From contig NZ_JSXI01000067.1 in assembly GCF_000803065.1 (NCBI RefSeq), positions 60,833-124,832 on the forward strand: DNA of 64,000 nt, written 5' to 3'. The position numbers were made by a program, and so were the translations under genes. The notes below the pieces were generated by a model. It was not told the DNA's origin and did not search any database. It saw only the letters and a list, made by a program, of their open reading frames with translations. Shown here piece by piece: positions 35,865 to 44,902 of this stretch; positions within the stretch are counted from its first letter, which is position 1, and every line of letters begins with the position of its first letter. This DNA is from Sphingomonas sp. ERG5. Its GTDB lineage: Bacteria; Pseudomonadota; Alphaproteobacteria; Sphingomonadales; Sphingomonadaceae.

Positions 35865-37052
35865 ATGCGGGGGGGCACGAAGCTATGGGGATTGATTGCG
35901 GGCGCGGGCGCATTCGGCCTGGTCGCCCAATCACTGCCCGCGCAGGACCAGCGCCACCGCCTGGCCGAGGCCAAGGCGCAGTCCGAGGCGGCGGCGCAGC
36001 GCTCCGCCCGGCTTGAGGCGCAGGCCGCGCATGAACAGGATCAGGCGCGCCAGGCACGCGCGCAGGAAGCCGCCGTCGCGGCGCGCATCCAGCAGGCCGA
36101 GGCCGACATCGCGGCGGGGCAGGCGCGGATCGAAATCATTCGCCGCCAGCTTGCCGATCAGCGGGTGCGGCTGGCGCAACGCCAGGGGCCGGTCGTCCGG
36201 CTGGTCGCGGCGCTGCAATCGCTGGCCCGCCGTCCCGCGTTGATCAGCATCGTCCAGCCGGGGTCGGTCGGCGATATCGTCCATGTCCGCGCGGTATTGT
36301 CGAGCACCTTGCCGGTGATCCATGCCCGCACCGCCGATGTCCGGGCCGATCTCGCGCGCTCCCGCCAGCTCCAGGCCAGCGCCGCCCTCGCCACCCGGGC
36401 TCTCGCCGACAGCCGGTCCCGGCTCGAGGAACAGCGTCTCGCGCTCACCCGGCTCGAGGCCGAACATCGCTTGCGGTCGCGCTCGTTCGGGCGCGACGCC
36501 CTGTTCGAATCGGATCGCGCCATCGCGCTCGGCGAGCGTGCCCGCGATATCGTCGATTTGATGGGCCAGCTCGGCAATCAGGCTGCGGTGCGCGAGAGCC
36601 TCGAATCGCTTCCCGGCCCGCTGCCGCGCCCGCCGCGGCCAGGAGAAGTCGCTTCGCCGGTCGATACCGTGTCCTGGTCGCACGCGTCGCCACCCTATCG
36701 TTTGCCGGTGGTGGGCAAGATGGTCACTGGCCTGGGTGAATTGTCGGATGCCGGCGTGCGCTCGCGCGGGCTGACCATCGCCGCCGCGGCCGAAGCGACC
36801 GTGGTGGCGCCCGCGGCGGGGCGGGTCGCTTATGCCGGTGCCTTTCGTGGTTATGGCACGATCGTCATCCTCGATCATGGCGCTGGCTGGACCTCGCTGG
36901 TTTCCGGGCTGGGCGCAGCGTCGGTGCGGGTCGGCGAAAGCGTCAGCCAGGGGTCGCCGATCGGACGTGCCACCCGTGGCGACGATCCGCGCGTGACGGT
37001 CGAACTGCGCCGCAAGGGGCGTGCGGTCGACATGACGCCGTTGATCGGGTGA
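35865..37052 (+). CDS. EnvC-like coiled-coil protein with degenerate LytM (M23) domain
   Basis: A 395-residue exported protein: signal peptide, then a long coiled coil (about 25-250, rich in A/R/Q/E) and a C-terminal LytM domain. The zinc residues of active M23 peptidases (HxxxD and HxH) are missing: the first site reads LSDAGVRSRGLTIAA and the second LDHGAGWTSLVSGL. This is the pattern of EnvC/amidase activators rather than of a working hydrolase. AAGGA lies before the ATG. It precedes ctpA, a common neighbour. Confidence 0.85.
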   Translation: MRGGTKLWGLIAGAGAFGLVAQSLPAQDQRHRLAEAKAQSEAAAQRSARLEAQAAHEQDQARQARAQEAAVAARIQQAEADIAAGQARIEIIRRQLADQRVRLAQRQGPVVRLVAALQSLARRPALISIVQPGSVGDIVHVRAVLSSTLPVIHARTADVRADLARSRQLQASAALATRALADSRSRLEEQRLALTRLEAEHRLRSRSFGRDALFESDRAIALGERARDIVDLMGQLGNQAAVRESLESLPGPLPRPPRPGEVASPVDTVSWSHASPPYRLPVVGKMVTGLGELSDAGVRSRGLTIAAAAEATVVAPAAGRVAYAGAFRGYGTIVILDHGAGWTSLVSGLGAASVRVGESVSQGSPIGRATRGDDPRVTVELRRKGRAVDMTPLIG

Positions 37053-37563
37053 GCAGGATCTGGATTCGGCGGCATGCCGGTGATTCAAATCGCTCGCTGG
37101 GGTCGTCATGCCGGTTCTCCGGTGCGGATGTCGCGCATCGGTAAAAGCCCATTTGCCGGGCGATTTGAATCAGCAGACCGGAAACCGAGCCGACCATGAC
37201 CCCACTCCAGCCATTTCCCTTCACTCCCGCAGCACAGCGGAAAAACTCCCGTGCGGATCCATCAAAACTCCCGCAGCTTTTCCCGCAGACTCCCGCAGAA
37301 CGCTCAAAAAGCATTTTCCCCCGGAAACTCCCGCAACAACTCCCGCAACTGCGGGAATTTGGGGTGCTGGCAGCCCTGCGCCAATGTGCTGTGGCGTCGG
37401 AACGATTGATCTCGCCGATTCAATCCTGCCCGTGCCGATGCGACCATCCCTTCTTTTACGGATTGCCGGGGCGGGCTCACCGCAGGTTCATCCTTACTGC
37501 GCTTTGATCGCGCCGAATTAACCGCTAGAGTTGCGGCAACTGCTCTCCCGATTTGGAAATTTC
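37053..37563. other. Intergenic region with iteron-like array, no supported gene
   Basis: This 511-base gap lies between the EnvC-like gene and ctpA. Open frames cross it but lack ribosome-binding sites and family resemblance. It holds the ACTCCCGCA array described separately and presumably the ctpA promoter. Confidence 0.6.
37223..37356. repeat. Iteron-like array of ACTCCCGCA with exact 22-bp period
   Basis: ACTCCCGCA or a close variant begins at 37223, 37245 (ACTCCCGTG), 37267 and 37289, each exactly 22 bases apart, and again at 37327 and 37339. Several units end in A-tracts (GGAAAA, CATCAAA, CTCAAAAA). The last copy forms a hairpin, TCCCGCA/TGCGGGA. The 22-base period is two helical turns and is not a codon multiple. 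Confidence 0.8.
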
Positions 37564-38886
37564 ATGGCTCGTCCCTTCATTCAGGCAACCGCGATCGCCA
37601 TCGTCCTGGCGGTGGTTCCCGCCACGACCGCCGCGATGGCGCAGGTCGATACCGATGCCTATCGTGAGATCGACCAGTTCATGGACGTCTTCAACCGGGT
37701 GAAGGGCGCCTATGTCGACAAGGTCGACGACAAGACGCTGATCAAGGGCGCGATCGACGGCATGCTGGCCGCGCTCGACCCGCACAGCGCGTATGAGACC
37801 GGGCTCGATTACGACAATCTGCGCATCCAGACGATGGGCAGCTATGGCGGGCTCGGCCTGACCGTCACGTCGGAGGATGGCGCGGTCAAGGTCATCGCGC
37901 CGCAGGAGGATACGCCGGGATATCGCGCCGGGATCAAGTCGGGCGATTACATCACGCATATCGACGGCAAGCTGATCTACGGCCAGACCCTCGACGAGGC
38001 GATCACCCAGATGCGCGGCGCACCCGGCAGCAAGATTGCGCTGACCCTGATCCGTCCCGGTCGCGACAAGCCGATCGAAGTGACGCTGGTGCGCGAAAAG
38101 ATCGTGCAGAAACCGGTGAAGTGGGAAGTCAAGAACGGCATCGGCATCCTCAACATCAACACTTTCTCCGAAAATACCGGCGCCGCGGTGAAGGCGGGGA
38201 TGGTGGGGATCGAGAAATCGCTCGGCCATCCGCCGCTCGGCTATATCGTCGATCTGCGCGACAATGGCGGGGGCCTGCGCGACGAAGCGATCAACGTCGC
38301 CGACAATTTCCTCAACTATGGCGAGATCGTCTCCGAACGCGGCCGTGAAAAGGGCGATATCGAGCGCTTCTATGCCAAGAGCGGCGATCCCTCGCGCGGC
38401 CTGCCGGTGATCGTGCTGATCAATTCGGGATCGGCTTCGGCATCGGAGATCGTCGCCGGCGCGCTGCAGGATCATCACCGTGCCCTGATCATGGGCGTTC
38501 GTTCGTTCGGCAAGGGGTCGGTGCAGACCGTGCTTGATCTCGGCAATAATTCGGCGCTGCGCCTGACCACCTCGCGTTACTACACGCCGTCGGGGCGCTC
38601 GGTGCAGGAGGGCGGGATCGAGCCCGATATCAAGGTGCCGCAGATTTCCGACCCCGATTTCAAGACGCGGCCGGTCTTCCGGGAGGCCGATCTGCGCCGC
38701 CATTTGATCAACGAGGTCAAGGCCGACAATGCCGTGCTCGAAGAGGATACCAAGGACGATCCGCGCTATAGTTCGACGCCCGACCAGCTGAAGGCCAAGG
38801 GCGTTACGGACTTCCAGCTCGATTATGCGCTGAAGACGCTCGGCCGGCTTGGCGCCGCGTCGAAAATGGCGGCATCGGCAAAGTAA
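37564..38886 (+). CDS. ctpA: C-terminal processing peptidase (S41 family)
   Basis: A 440-residue exported serine protease. Order: signal peptide (to AAMAQ), N-terminal helical part, PDZ domain (about 95-175, DTPGYRAGIKSGDYITHIDG), S41 catalytic domain. The dyad is Ser292 in GSASASEIVAGA and Lys317 in SFGKGSVQT, with the family's usual 25-residue gap. It trims proteins from the C-terminus in the periplasm, including wall hydrolases in relatives. A TTG at 37531 is an alternative start. Its stop overlaps the dsbB ATG by one base. Confidence 0.94.
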   Translation: MARPFIQATAIAIVLAVVPATTAAMAQVDTDAYREIDQFMDVFNRVKGAYVDKVDDKTLIKGAIDGMLAALDPHSAYETGLDYDNLRIQTMGSYGGLGLTVTSEDGAVKVIAPQEDTPGYRAGIKSGDYITHIDGKLIYGQTLDEAITQMRGAPGSKIALTLIRPGRDKPIEVTLVREKIVQKPVKWEVKNGIGILNINTFSENTGAAVKAGMVGIEKSLGHPPLGYIVDLRDNGGGLRDEAINVADNFLNYGEIVSERGREKGDIERFYAKSGDPSRGLPVIVLINSGSASASEIVAGALQDHHRALIMGVRSFGKGSVQTVLDLGNNSALRLTTSRYYTPSGRSVQEGGIEPDIKVPQISDPDFKTRPVFREADLRRHLINEVKADNAVLEEDTKDDPRYSSTPDQLKAKGVTDFQLDYALKTLGRLGAASKMAASAK

Positions 38887-39374
38887 TGGCCCGGACCCGC
38901 TTCCAGCTCGCGCATGAAATCGCCTTTTTCCTGCCGGCCGCGCTCATGGCGGGCGCGCTGCTCTCGCAATATTGGGGCGGCTTGTTTCCATGCGAGATGT
39001 GCCATTGGCAGCGCTGGCCGCATTATACCGCGATCGGGCTGGCCGGCTTCGGCTTCTTCGTGCCACCCCCGGCCCGCCGCTTGCTGGTGGCGCTCGCCGC
39101 GCTGGCCATCGCCGCGAGCGGCGCGATCGGCGTGTTCCATGCCGGGGTCGAATATCATTGGTGGAACGGGATCACCGCGTGCGCCTCGAACATCACCGGA
39201 TCCGGCGGCTCGGCGCAGGACATGCTTGCCCGGATCATGGGCGCGCCGATCATTCGCTGCGACGTGGCGCAGTGGAGCCTGTTCGGAATCTCGCTCGCCG
39301 GCTTCAATGCGATCTTTTCACTTGGTGGTGCCGTCACCATCTTGTGGCTGATGGTCCAAGATCGACGCAGATGA
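38886..39374 (+). CDS. dsbB: Disulfide bond formation protein B
   Basis: A 162-residue four-helix membrane protein that re-oxidises DsbA with quinone. The first redox pair is CEMC in FPCEMCHWQRWPHY; the second pair is the cysteines in ITACASN and IIRCDVAQW. Four hydrophobic segments are clear. The ATG overlaps the ctpA stop, and the stop overlaps coq7 by four bases, so the three genes form a tight unit. Confidence 0.92.
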   Translation: MARTRFQLAHEIAFFLPAALMAGALLSQYWGGLFPCEMCHWQRWPHYTAIGLAGFGFFVPPPARRLLVALAALAIAASGAIGVFHAGVEYHWWNGITACASNITGSGGSAQDMLARIMGAPIIRCDVAQWSLFGISLAGFNAIFSLGGAVTILWLMVQDRRR

Positions 39375-39907
39375 GCGGCTGGAAACCCGGCGACGCGAAG
39401 CGGGCGACCGACTCGATGATCCGGGTGGATCAGGCGGGCGAATATGGCGCGACGCGTATCTATGCCGGGCAGCTGGCGGTGATGGGCGACCGTTCGCCCG
39501 CCGCACGCGCGATTGCCGGCATGGCCAATCAGGAGGAGCGACACCGCGCCTTTTTTGACAGGATGATCGCGGAGCGCGGCGTGCGTCCGACCTTGTTGCA
39601 ACCGTTCTGGAATGTCGCCGGCTTCGCGCTCGGCGCCGTGACCGCGGCGATCGGGCCGGCGGCGGCAATGGCGTGCACCGTGGCGGTCGAGACCGAGATC
39701 GACAAGCATTATGCCGACCAGCTGATCGAGCTGGGTGACAGCGATCCGGTCTTGTCGGCGGCGGTGGCCGATTTTCAGGCCGAAGAGGTCGAGCACAAGG
39801 AAGCCGCGCTTGCCGCGGGGGCGGAGACCGCGATCGCCTATCCGCTGCTGAGTGCGGTGATCCGCCTTGGCTGTCGCGTTGCGATCGCCACGGCGAAGCG
39901 GATATGA
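39371..39907 (+). CDS. coq7: 2-nonaprenyl-3-methyl-6-methoxy-1,4-benzoquinol (demethoxyubiquinone) hydroxylase
   Basis: A 178-residue di-iron monooxygenase of ubiquinone synthesis. Ligands of the ferritin-like four-helix bundle are seen as RVDQAGEYGA (first Glu), NQEERHRAFF (ExxH), AVETEIDKHY (Glu) and AEEVEHKEAA (ExxH). The ATG overlaps the dsbB stop (ATGA). Pairing with dsbB is functionally neat, since DsbB passes electrons to ubiquinone. Confidence 0.94.
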   Translation: MSGWKPGDAKRATDSMIRVDQAGEYGATRIYAGQLAVMGDRSPAARAIAGMANQEERHRAFFDRMIAERGVRPTLLQPFWNVAGFALGAVTAAIGPAAAMACTVAVETEIDKHYADQLIELGDSDPVLSAAVADFQAEEVEHKEAALAAGAETAIAYPLLSAVIRLGCRVAIATAKRI

Positions 39908-39980
39908 CGAACGGAATTGATGTGATTTGGGAGACGGAAGGGACGCTGATGCGTTCACCCGTCGGACGGGAGCAAGACTG

Positions 39981-40397
39981 ATGACATTCGCACTCCGCGC
40001 GGCATTGGCCGCAACGATCATCGCCGGCGGCGGTGCCGCCGCGGTGCCGGCCTTTGCGCAGAACGCACCGCAAAATGGCGTCCTGGTGATCTATGGCACG
40101 CAGAAATGCCCGACCGATCCGAACGGCAACGAGATCGTGGTGTGCGAACGGCGCAGCGCGCAGGAACAGTTCCGCATTCCCAAGGAGTTGCGCGAACTCG
40201 AAGTCACGCCCGAGAATCAGAGCTGGGCGGTGCGCGCCCAGGCCAATGACCAGGCCGGCGCAAGCGGCATCGGCAGCTGCACCAATGTCGGCCCGGGCGG
40301 CGGCAGCGGCTGTTTCGTGCAGCAGGCCAATCAGGCGCGACGCATCAACAAGGACAAGAAGGCGGCGGACGAGAAGGTGCAGGCATCGCTGCCCTGA
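39981..40397 (+). CDS. Exported hypothetical protein
   Basis: A 138-residue protein with a signal peptide (cleavage near PAFAQN) and a mature part with four cysteines (QKCP, VVCERR, GSCTN, GCFVQ) spaced for two disulfides. A glycine-rich stretch (GPGGGSGC) and a lysine-rich tail follow. It looks like a conserved sphingomonad protein, without known function. Being next to dsbB and having paired cysteines it could be a DsbA client. Confidence 0.7.
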   Translation: MTFALRAALAATIIAGGGAAAVPAFAQNAPQNGVLVIYGTQKCPTDPNGNEIVVCERRSAQEQFRIPKELRELEVTPENQSWAVRAQANDQAGASGIGSCTNVGPGGGSGCFVQQANQARRINKDKKAADEKVQASLP

Positions 40398-40569
40398 TCG
40401 GGAGTTGCGGGATGGTTTTGCCCCGCTAGAGATCGACCGGGGATGATCGCGGCGATCGCCTGATGGCTGGGGGAAATGATGGCAGTCTACGCGCGGGCCC
40501 GATCGTCGTCACGAGCGCCATCGCTCGGATCGGACATGATTGACTGCGTGCTGGTCTTCGGCTGACCTG

Positions 40570-42039
40570 ATGACCGGCGCCGCGCCCGTCCGGGCCCCCC
40601 ATGCGATCGCGATCGGGCTGTTCCTGCTTGTCTGGCTGTCGTGCAGCTGGTTCGGGTCGCAGGAGTTCAATCCCAACAACTCCACGCGCTTGTTCGCGGC
40701 GATCTCGCTGGTCGAACAGGGCGATGCGACGATTGACGAGTTCCAGGCCCTGACGATCGACAAGGCGAAGATCGGCGACCATTATTATACCGACAAGTCG
40801 CCGGGAATGACGCTGATGGCGGTGCCGTCGGTATGGATTGCCGATCGGCTGACCGGGGATAGCGCGCGACGGAACCCGATCGATCTCGCAAGTTCGCGGT
40901 TCGAAAATTACCTGAAACTGCGCATGCGCCTGACGGTCGCGACGACGGTCGCGGTGCTGATCGCTTTTGCTGCCGTCTTGTTGTTCGACCTCGCGACGGG
41001 TGTCACTGGCAGCGTGAAGGCCGGGCTGGTCGCCGCGCTCGGCTATGCGACGGCAACGCCGGCCTGGGGCTGGTCGACGACGATTTTCGGTCATGCACCG
41101 GTCGGCGCGTTGCTGTTGATCGCGACCTGGGCGGTGTGGCGCGGCACCTCGGGCGTGCGCGAGCTTGGCCGGTGGCGTTACCCGTTGATGTTCGGCGCGG
41201 CGCTTGGCTGGGCGATCGTGATCGAGTTGCAGACTGTGCTGCCCGGCGTCGCGGTCGGCCTCTGGGCGATCTGGCGGACGCGCTCCCTGTCATGGCCGCT
41301 GCGCTTCCGGCTCGCTGCGCTGACCGCGCTTGCCGGCCTGGCGGCGCTGACGCCGATGCTGGTCTATAACGAGATCGCCTTCGCGACGCCGTTCAAGGTC
41401 GGCTATCAGGGCGTGGTTGGCTTCGATGGGATGCAGCAGGGGCTGTTCGGCCTGACCTATCCGCATTTCGATGTGCTGGTGCAGCTGCTCGCCGGCCCCG
41501 ATCGCGGGCTGGTGTTCGTTGCGCCCGTCCTGCTGCTCGCGCCGTTCGGTCTCGCCCGGCTGATCCGCGCGCCGGCGACGCGCGATCTCGGCTGGCTTGC
41601 GCTGGCGGTCACCGTCATCGTGCTGCTTTACAACGCATCCTATTATTATTGGGACGGCGGCTATTCGACCGGGCCGCGCCACTCGATTCCGGCGATGGGG
41701 TTTCTCGCCCTTGGCCTTGCGCCGCTGTGGCGGGCATGGGGCGGCACGGCCCGGCGTCTGATCGCCGGTTTGCTGGGGCTGAGCATGGCGATCAATCTCG
41801 CCATCGCCGCCGCCGAGGTCACCGCGCCGCACGGCTATCCCTTTCCGCTCTACGATCCGGTGATAACGCGCTTCCTGGCCGGCCAGATCCGCACTGTGCC
41901 GAGCGAGTGGTGGCGGTGGGGAACCGGCTTTGGTCTCGCGCTCTATCTCACGCTCGCGCTGCCGATCCTGTGGTTCCTGTTTCGCGCAGCGGGCTTGTCC
42001 GACAGGGATGAGCAGAATAGTCTCGCGCCGGTCGCGTGA
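40570..42039 (+). CDS. Multi-pass membrane protein, GT-C glycosyltransferase-like
   Basis: A 489-residue protein with about ten hydrophobic segments. A long loop after the first helix (FNPNNSTRLFAAISLVEQGD, then DEFQALTIDKAKIGDHYYTDKSPGM) with acidic residues and DKSPG resembles the first periplasmic loop of GT-C/PMT-type glycosyltransferases. A further loop has YYYWDGGYSTGPRHSIPAMGF. Donor would be a lipid-linked sugar; acceptor unknown. The ATG at 40570 is chosen for its good membrane start. Confidence 0.7.
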   Translation: MTGAAPVRAPHAIAIGLFLLVWLSCSWFGSQEFNPNNSTRLFAAISLVEQGDATIDEFQALTIDKAKIGDHYYTDKSPGMTLMAVPSVWIADRLTGDSARRNPIDLASSRFENYLKLRMRLTVATTVAVLIAFAAVLLFDLATGVTGSVKAGLVAALGYATATPAWGWSTTIFGHAPVGALLLIATWAVWRGTSGVRELGRWRYPLMFGAALGWAIVIELQTVLPGVAVGLWAIWRTRSLSWPLRFRLAALTALAGLAALTPMLVYNEIAFATPFKVGYQGVVGFDGMQQGLFGLTYPHFDVLVQLLAGPDRGLVFVAPVLLLAPFGLARLIRAPATRDLGWLALAVTVIVLLYNASYYYWDGGYSTGPRHSIPAMGFLALGLAPLWRAWGGTARRLIAGLLGLSMAINLAIAAAEVTAPHGYPFPLYDPVITRFLAGQIRTVPSEWWRWGTGFGLALYLTLALPILWFLFRAAGLSDRDEQNSLAPVA

Positions 42040-42123
42040 CTGGCGAAGCGTGGAGCACCACGGGGAAGCGCGACGGATCCATGCCGCTCGCCTGGGCAGA
42101 CTTCATTCGTGACGGAGTGACCC

Positions 42124-42819
42124 ATGGCTGAGCTTTCCCCGATCCGTGTCGCTTTCCTGCTTTTCCCCAATGTCACGCAGCTCGATCTGACCGGTCCGGC
42201 ACAGGTGTTGTCGCGGCTGGGCAATGTGACGATCGACCTGGTTGCCGCGACGCTTGATCCGGTGCCGACCGATGCGGGGTTTGCGCTACTGCCGACCGTC
42301 AGGTTCGACGACGCGGTCCAGCCCGACATTCTTTGTATCCCGGGCGGCTTCGGCGTGACCGATGCGAGCGAGGATGCGGCGACGATGGCCTGGGTGCGCT
42401 CGGCCGCTGCCGGCGCGACCTGGGTGACCAGCGTGTGCACCGGATCCCTGCTGCTGGGCGCGGCGGGCCTGTTGCGCGGTTATCGCGCAACCACGCATTG
42501 GGCGCAGCATCACCACCTTGCCGCGTTCGGTGCGATCCCGGTGCGTGAGCGCGTGGTGTTCGACCGCAATCGCGTGACCGGAGGCGGGGTGACGGCGGGG
42601 ATCGATTTCGGCCTGGCGCTCACTGCCGCGCTTCGGGGTGAGGATCATGCCCGGCTGGTCCAGCTCAGCCTCGAATATGATCCCGCGCCGCCGTTCGATG
42701 CGGGATCGCCCGAGCGTGCCGATGCGGCGACGCTCGCACGCTATCAGGCGCTGGCGGCGCGGAGCGCGCCGGGCCGCGACGCGCGTACCCGGGCACTTGC
42801 CGCACGCATGCCCGATTAA
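42124..42819 (+). CDS. DJ-1/PfpI family protein (isonitrile hydratase-like)
   Basis: A 231-residue class I glutamine-amidotransferase-like protein of the DJ-1/PfpI group. The nucleophile elbow is VTSVCTGSLLLG (Cys105), with DLTGPAQVL near the N-terminus and DILCIPGGFG in the core. TTHWAQH and RVVFDRNRVTGGGVTAGIDF are typical of the InhA/isonitrile hydratase branch, as are the N-terminal domains of AraC-type GATase regulators; no HTH is present here. Its stop overlaps that of the convergent DedA gene. Confidence 0.88.
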   Translation: MAELSPIRVAFLLFPNVTQLDLTGPAQVLSRLGNVTIDLVAATLDPVPTDAGFALLPTVRFDDAVQPDILCIPGGFGVTDASEDAATMAWVRSAAAGATWVTSVCTGSLLLGAAGLLRGYRATTHWAQHHHLAAFGAIPVRERVVFDRNRVTGGGVTAGIDFGLALTAALRGEDHARLVQLSLEYDPAPPFDAGSPERADAATLARYQALAARSAPGRDARTRALAARMPD

Positions 42820-43448
42820 GGCTTGCGCTTCATGCCGCGTATGCGGTGCCAGATGTAGAAGCCCGCGCCGCCCACCAGCACCACGGCGATCAACGCATCG
42901 GCGCTATGGAACGCAGCCTTGAGGCGTGGGTCGCTGTTCCATTTTTCGCCCAGCACCATGCCGAGCCAGGCCAGCCCGAAGCACCACGGCCAGGAGCCGA
43001 CAAAGGTGTACACATGGAACGGCAGCAGCTTCATCTTCGCCACGCCGGCCGGGAAGGCGATGAACGAGCGGATCACCGGCAGCAGCCGGCCGATCAGCAC
43101 CGCCGAATTGCCGAAGCGCGCGAAGAAGCGATCCGCGGCATCAAGCTCACCCGGGCCGATCAGGACATAGCGGCCCCAGCGCTCGATCGCCGGACGCCCG
43201 CCGCGCTTGCCCAGCTCATAGGCCGGGATCGATCCGATATTGCAGCCGATCGCCCCCGCGGTCGCCGCCAGGTACAGGTTGAAATGCCCGGTCGAGACGA
43301 GATAGCCGGCGAACGGCATGATGATCTCGGACGGCAAGGGGATGCAGGCCGATTCGATCGCCATCAACAGCGCGATGCCGAGATAGCCGCCGCTGGAGAT
43401 GACCCAGATGGTGAATGTGGCGAGGATGCCCAGGATGTGCTCGATCAT
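42816..43448 (-). CDS. DedA family membrane protein
   Basis: A 210-residue VTT-domain protein, a family linked to polyprenyl-phosphate or phospholipid flipping. Signatures: ESACIPLPSEIIMPFAGYL, GKRGGRPAIERWGRY, FFARFGNSAVLIGRLLPVIRSFIAFPAGVAKM. Several transmembrane and re-entrant segments. The ATG at 43448 starts the conserved family N-terminus; longer frames are unsupported. It lies 41 bases after the UdgX-fusion gene on the same strand. Confidence 0.9.
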   Translation of the reverse strand: MIEHILGILATFTIWVISSGGYLGIALLMAIESACIPLPSEIIMPFAGYLVSTGHFNLYLAATAGAIGCNIGSIPAYELGKRGGRPAIERWGRYVLIGPGELDAADRFFARFGNSAVLIGRLLPVIRSFIAFPAGVAKMKLLPFHVYTFVGSWPWCFGLAWLGMVLGEKWNSDPRLKAAFHSADALIAVVLVGGAGFYIWHRIRGMKRKP

Positions 43449-43489
43449 GGGCAGATGCGATGGGGGAGGTTGGCGGCAAAGGGAAGCCC

Positions 43490-44887
43490 CTATTTCCCGG
43501 CGCCGATCCGGTCCGCGATCCTCCGCAAATCCTCGACGAAGCGGGCAAACTCCGCCTGCTTCATAGCCTCGTCGGGCAGGCGCAGCAGATAGCTTGGGTG
43601 AACCGTGACCCACGCCTCGCCGCCGTCGCTGGGGAGAACCAGTTGCTGCCCGCGCACATGGCTGATGGTCATCGTCTTCCCGAACAGCGATCGCGCGGCC
43701 GTCGCGCCCAGCGCGACCGTCACGCGCGGCTTTATCAGCAGGCGTTCCTGGTCGATCCACCAGCGGCATGCCTCGATCTCACCCGCGCCGGGCCTGGCAT
43801 GAAGGCGCCTTTTGCCGCGTTGCTCGAACTTGAAGTGCTTGACCGCATTGGTGACATAGACGCTCGCCCGATCGATCCCCGCGTCAGCCAGTGCACGGTC
43901 GAACATCTGGCCCGCCGGCCCCACGAACGGCTTGCCCGCCAGATCCTCCTGGTCGCCCGGCTGCTCGCCGACGAACATCAGCGCGGCATCGACCGGGCCT
44001 TCGCCGAACACGACCTGCGTCGCGTCCTTGTGCAATGGGCAGCGCATACAATCCGCCGCTTCGTCGCGCAGCGCTTCCCACGCGTCCCGGATATTGCCGT
44101 GGGTACAGGCGCGCGCCGTTTCGATCATGCCGCTCTCCCGCGCCTGCGCCGCTGCGATCAGGCCGGGAACCAGCGCGGTTTCGGGCATGTTCTTCCAGTA
44201 TTTCCTGGGCATTTCCTTGAGCATCGCGCCGATCTTGACGCGTGCCGGATTGAAGATCGAGGCGTAATAGGTCTTCCACACATCCTCGACCGGATCGCCG
44301 CCGGGCGCGTCGCCCTTCATCGCGCCGGGCCCCTCCTCCAGCGTCTTGCCGTCCCAGTGGATCGACAGCGCGGGGGTCAGGATCGACCAGCGCATCGATG
44401 CGAAGCGCTCGATGAAGAAGGCGGCATTGGCGCGGACGATGTGATGCTCGGGCTCGAACCAGGCGACGAAGCGCGGCCCTTCCGCGCCCGGCACTTCGCG
44501 GAAGCGCAGAAAGGCGCGCATCTTGTGGATGTCGCGCCGCACCTGCGTGGCGAGATGATCAAGGCGGCGGATCAGCGGATCGGCGCGATCCTCGATCAGC
44601 CCCGGCTGGGTGCGAAGCCGAACGAGCAGCGTGTAGAGCAAGGCGAAACGCGCAGGATCGCTGTGCGGCACCACATCATGCGCCAGGTCGATAAAGGCGC
44701 GCGGGACGGAGAAGCCGGCAGGCACCGGCGAGGGCGGTAACGCCGTCGTTCCGGCGAAGAGGTCGCCGCCGGCCTCACCGAGCTGCCAGATGACCTGCTC
44801 GGGCGGAACGGCGTCGGCGGCCAATGCGCGCGCGGCGTCGCGCCAGCCTTCGACATCGTCCGGTTCCGCGAGGATCACAGTCCTCAC
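43490..44887 (-). CDS. udgX-like: TIGR03915-UdgX fusion: predicted DNA repair protein with UdgX-type uracil-DNA glycosylase domain
   Basis: A 465-residue two-domain protein. Residues ~1-240 match the TIGR03915/DUF4130 family (RFALLYTLLVRLR, HKMRAFLRFREV, WFEPEHHIVRANAAFFIERFASMRWSI split here), always seen with a radical SAM partner. Residues ~275-460 are a UdgX-type family-4-like uracil-DNA glycosylase: CxxC-type cluster ligands (CMRCPLHK), GEQPGDQEDLAGKPF (~308-322), and the R-loop KRRLHARPG, whose His363 corresponds to the histidine that bonds covalently to the abasic site in mycobacterial UdgX. The start is a GTG at 44887. The radical SAM partner lies 3.1 kb upstream instead of adjacent. 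Confidence 0.9.
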   Translation of the reverse strand: MRTVILAEPDDVEGWRDAARALAADAVPPEQVIWQLGEAGGDLFAGTTALPPSPVPAGFSVPRAFIDLAHDVVPHSDPARFALLYTLLVRLRTQPGLIEDRADPLIRRLDHLATQVRRDIHKMRAFLRFREVPGAEGPRFVAWFEPEHHIVRANAAFFIERFASMRWSILTPALSIHWDGKTLEEGPGAMKGDAPGGDPVEDVWKTYYASIFNPARVKIGAMLKEMPRKYWKNMPETALVPGLIAAAQARESGMIETARACTHGNIRDAWEALRDEAADCMRCPLHKDATQVVFGEGPVDAALMFVGEQPGDQEDLAGKPFVGPAGQMFDRALADAGIDRASVYVTNAVKHFKFEQRGKRRLHARPGAGEIEACRWWIDQERLLIKPRVTVALGATAARSLFGKTMTISHVRGQQLVLPSDGGEAWVTVHPSYLLRLPDEAMKQAEFARFVEDLRRIADRIGAGK

Positions 44888-44902
44888 CGCCGCGCCGCCG
44901 CG

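Noticed and set aside
37223..37347. CRISPR array
   Set aside because: The repeat is only nine bases, spacers are 3-29 bases and similar in composition, and there are no cas genes.
37108..37521. Possible small protein genes across the iteron-like array (also 37196-37507)
   Set aside because: Several overlapping frames are open, none has a ribosome-binding site or known motif, and the 22-base repeat is not a codon multiple.
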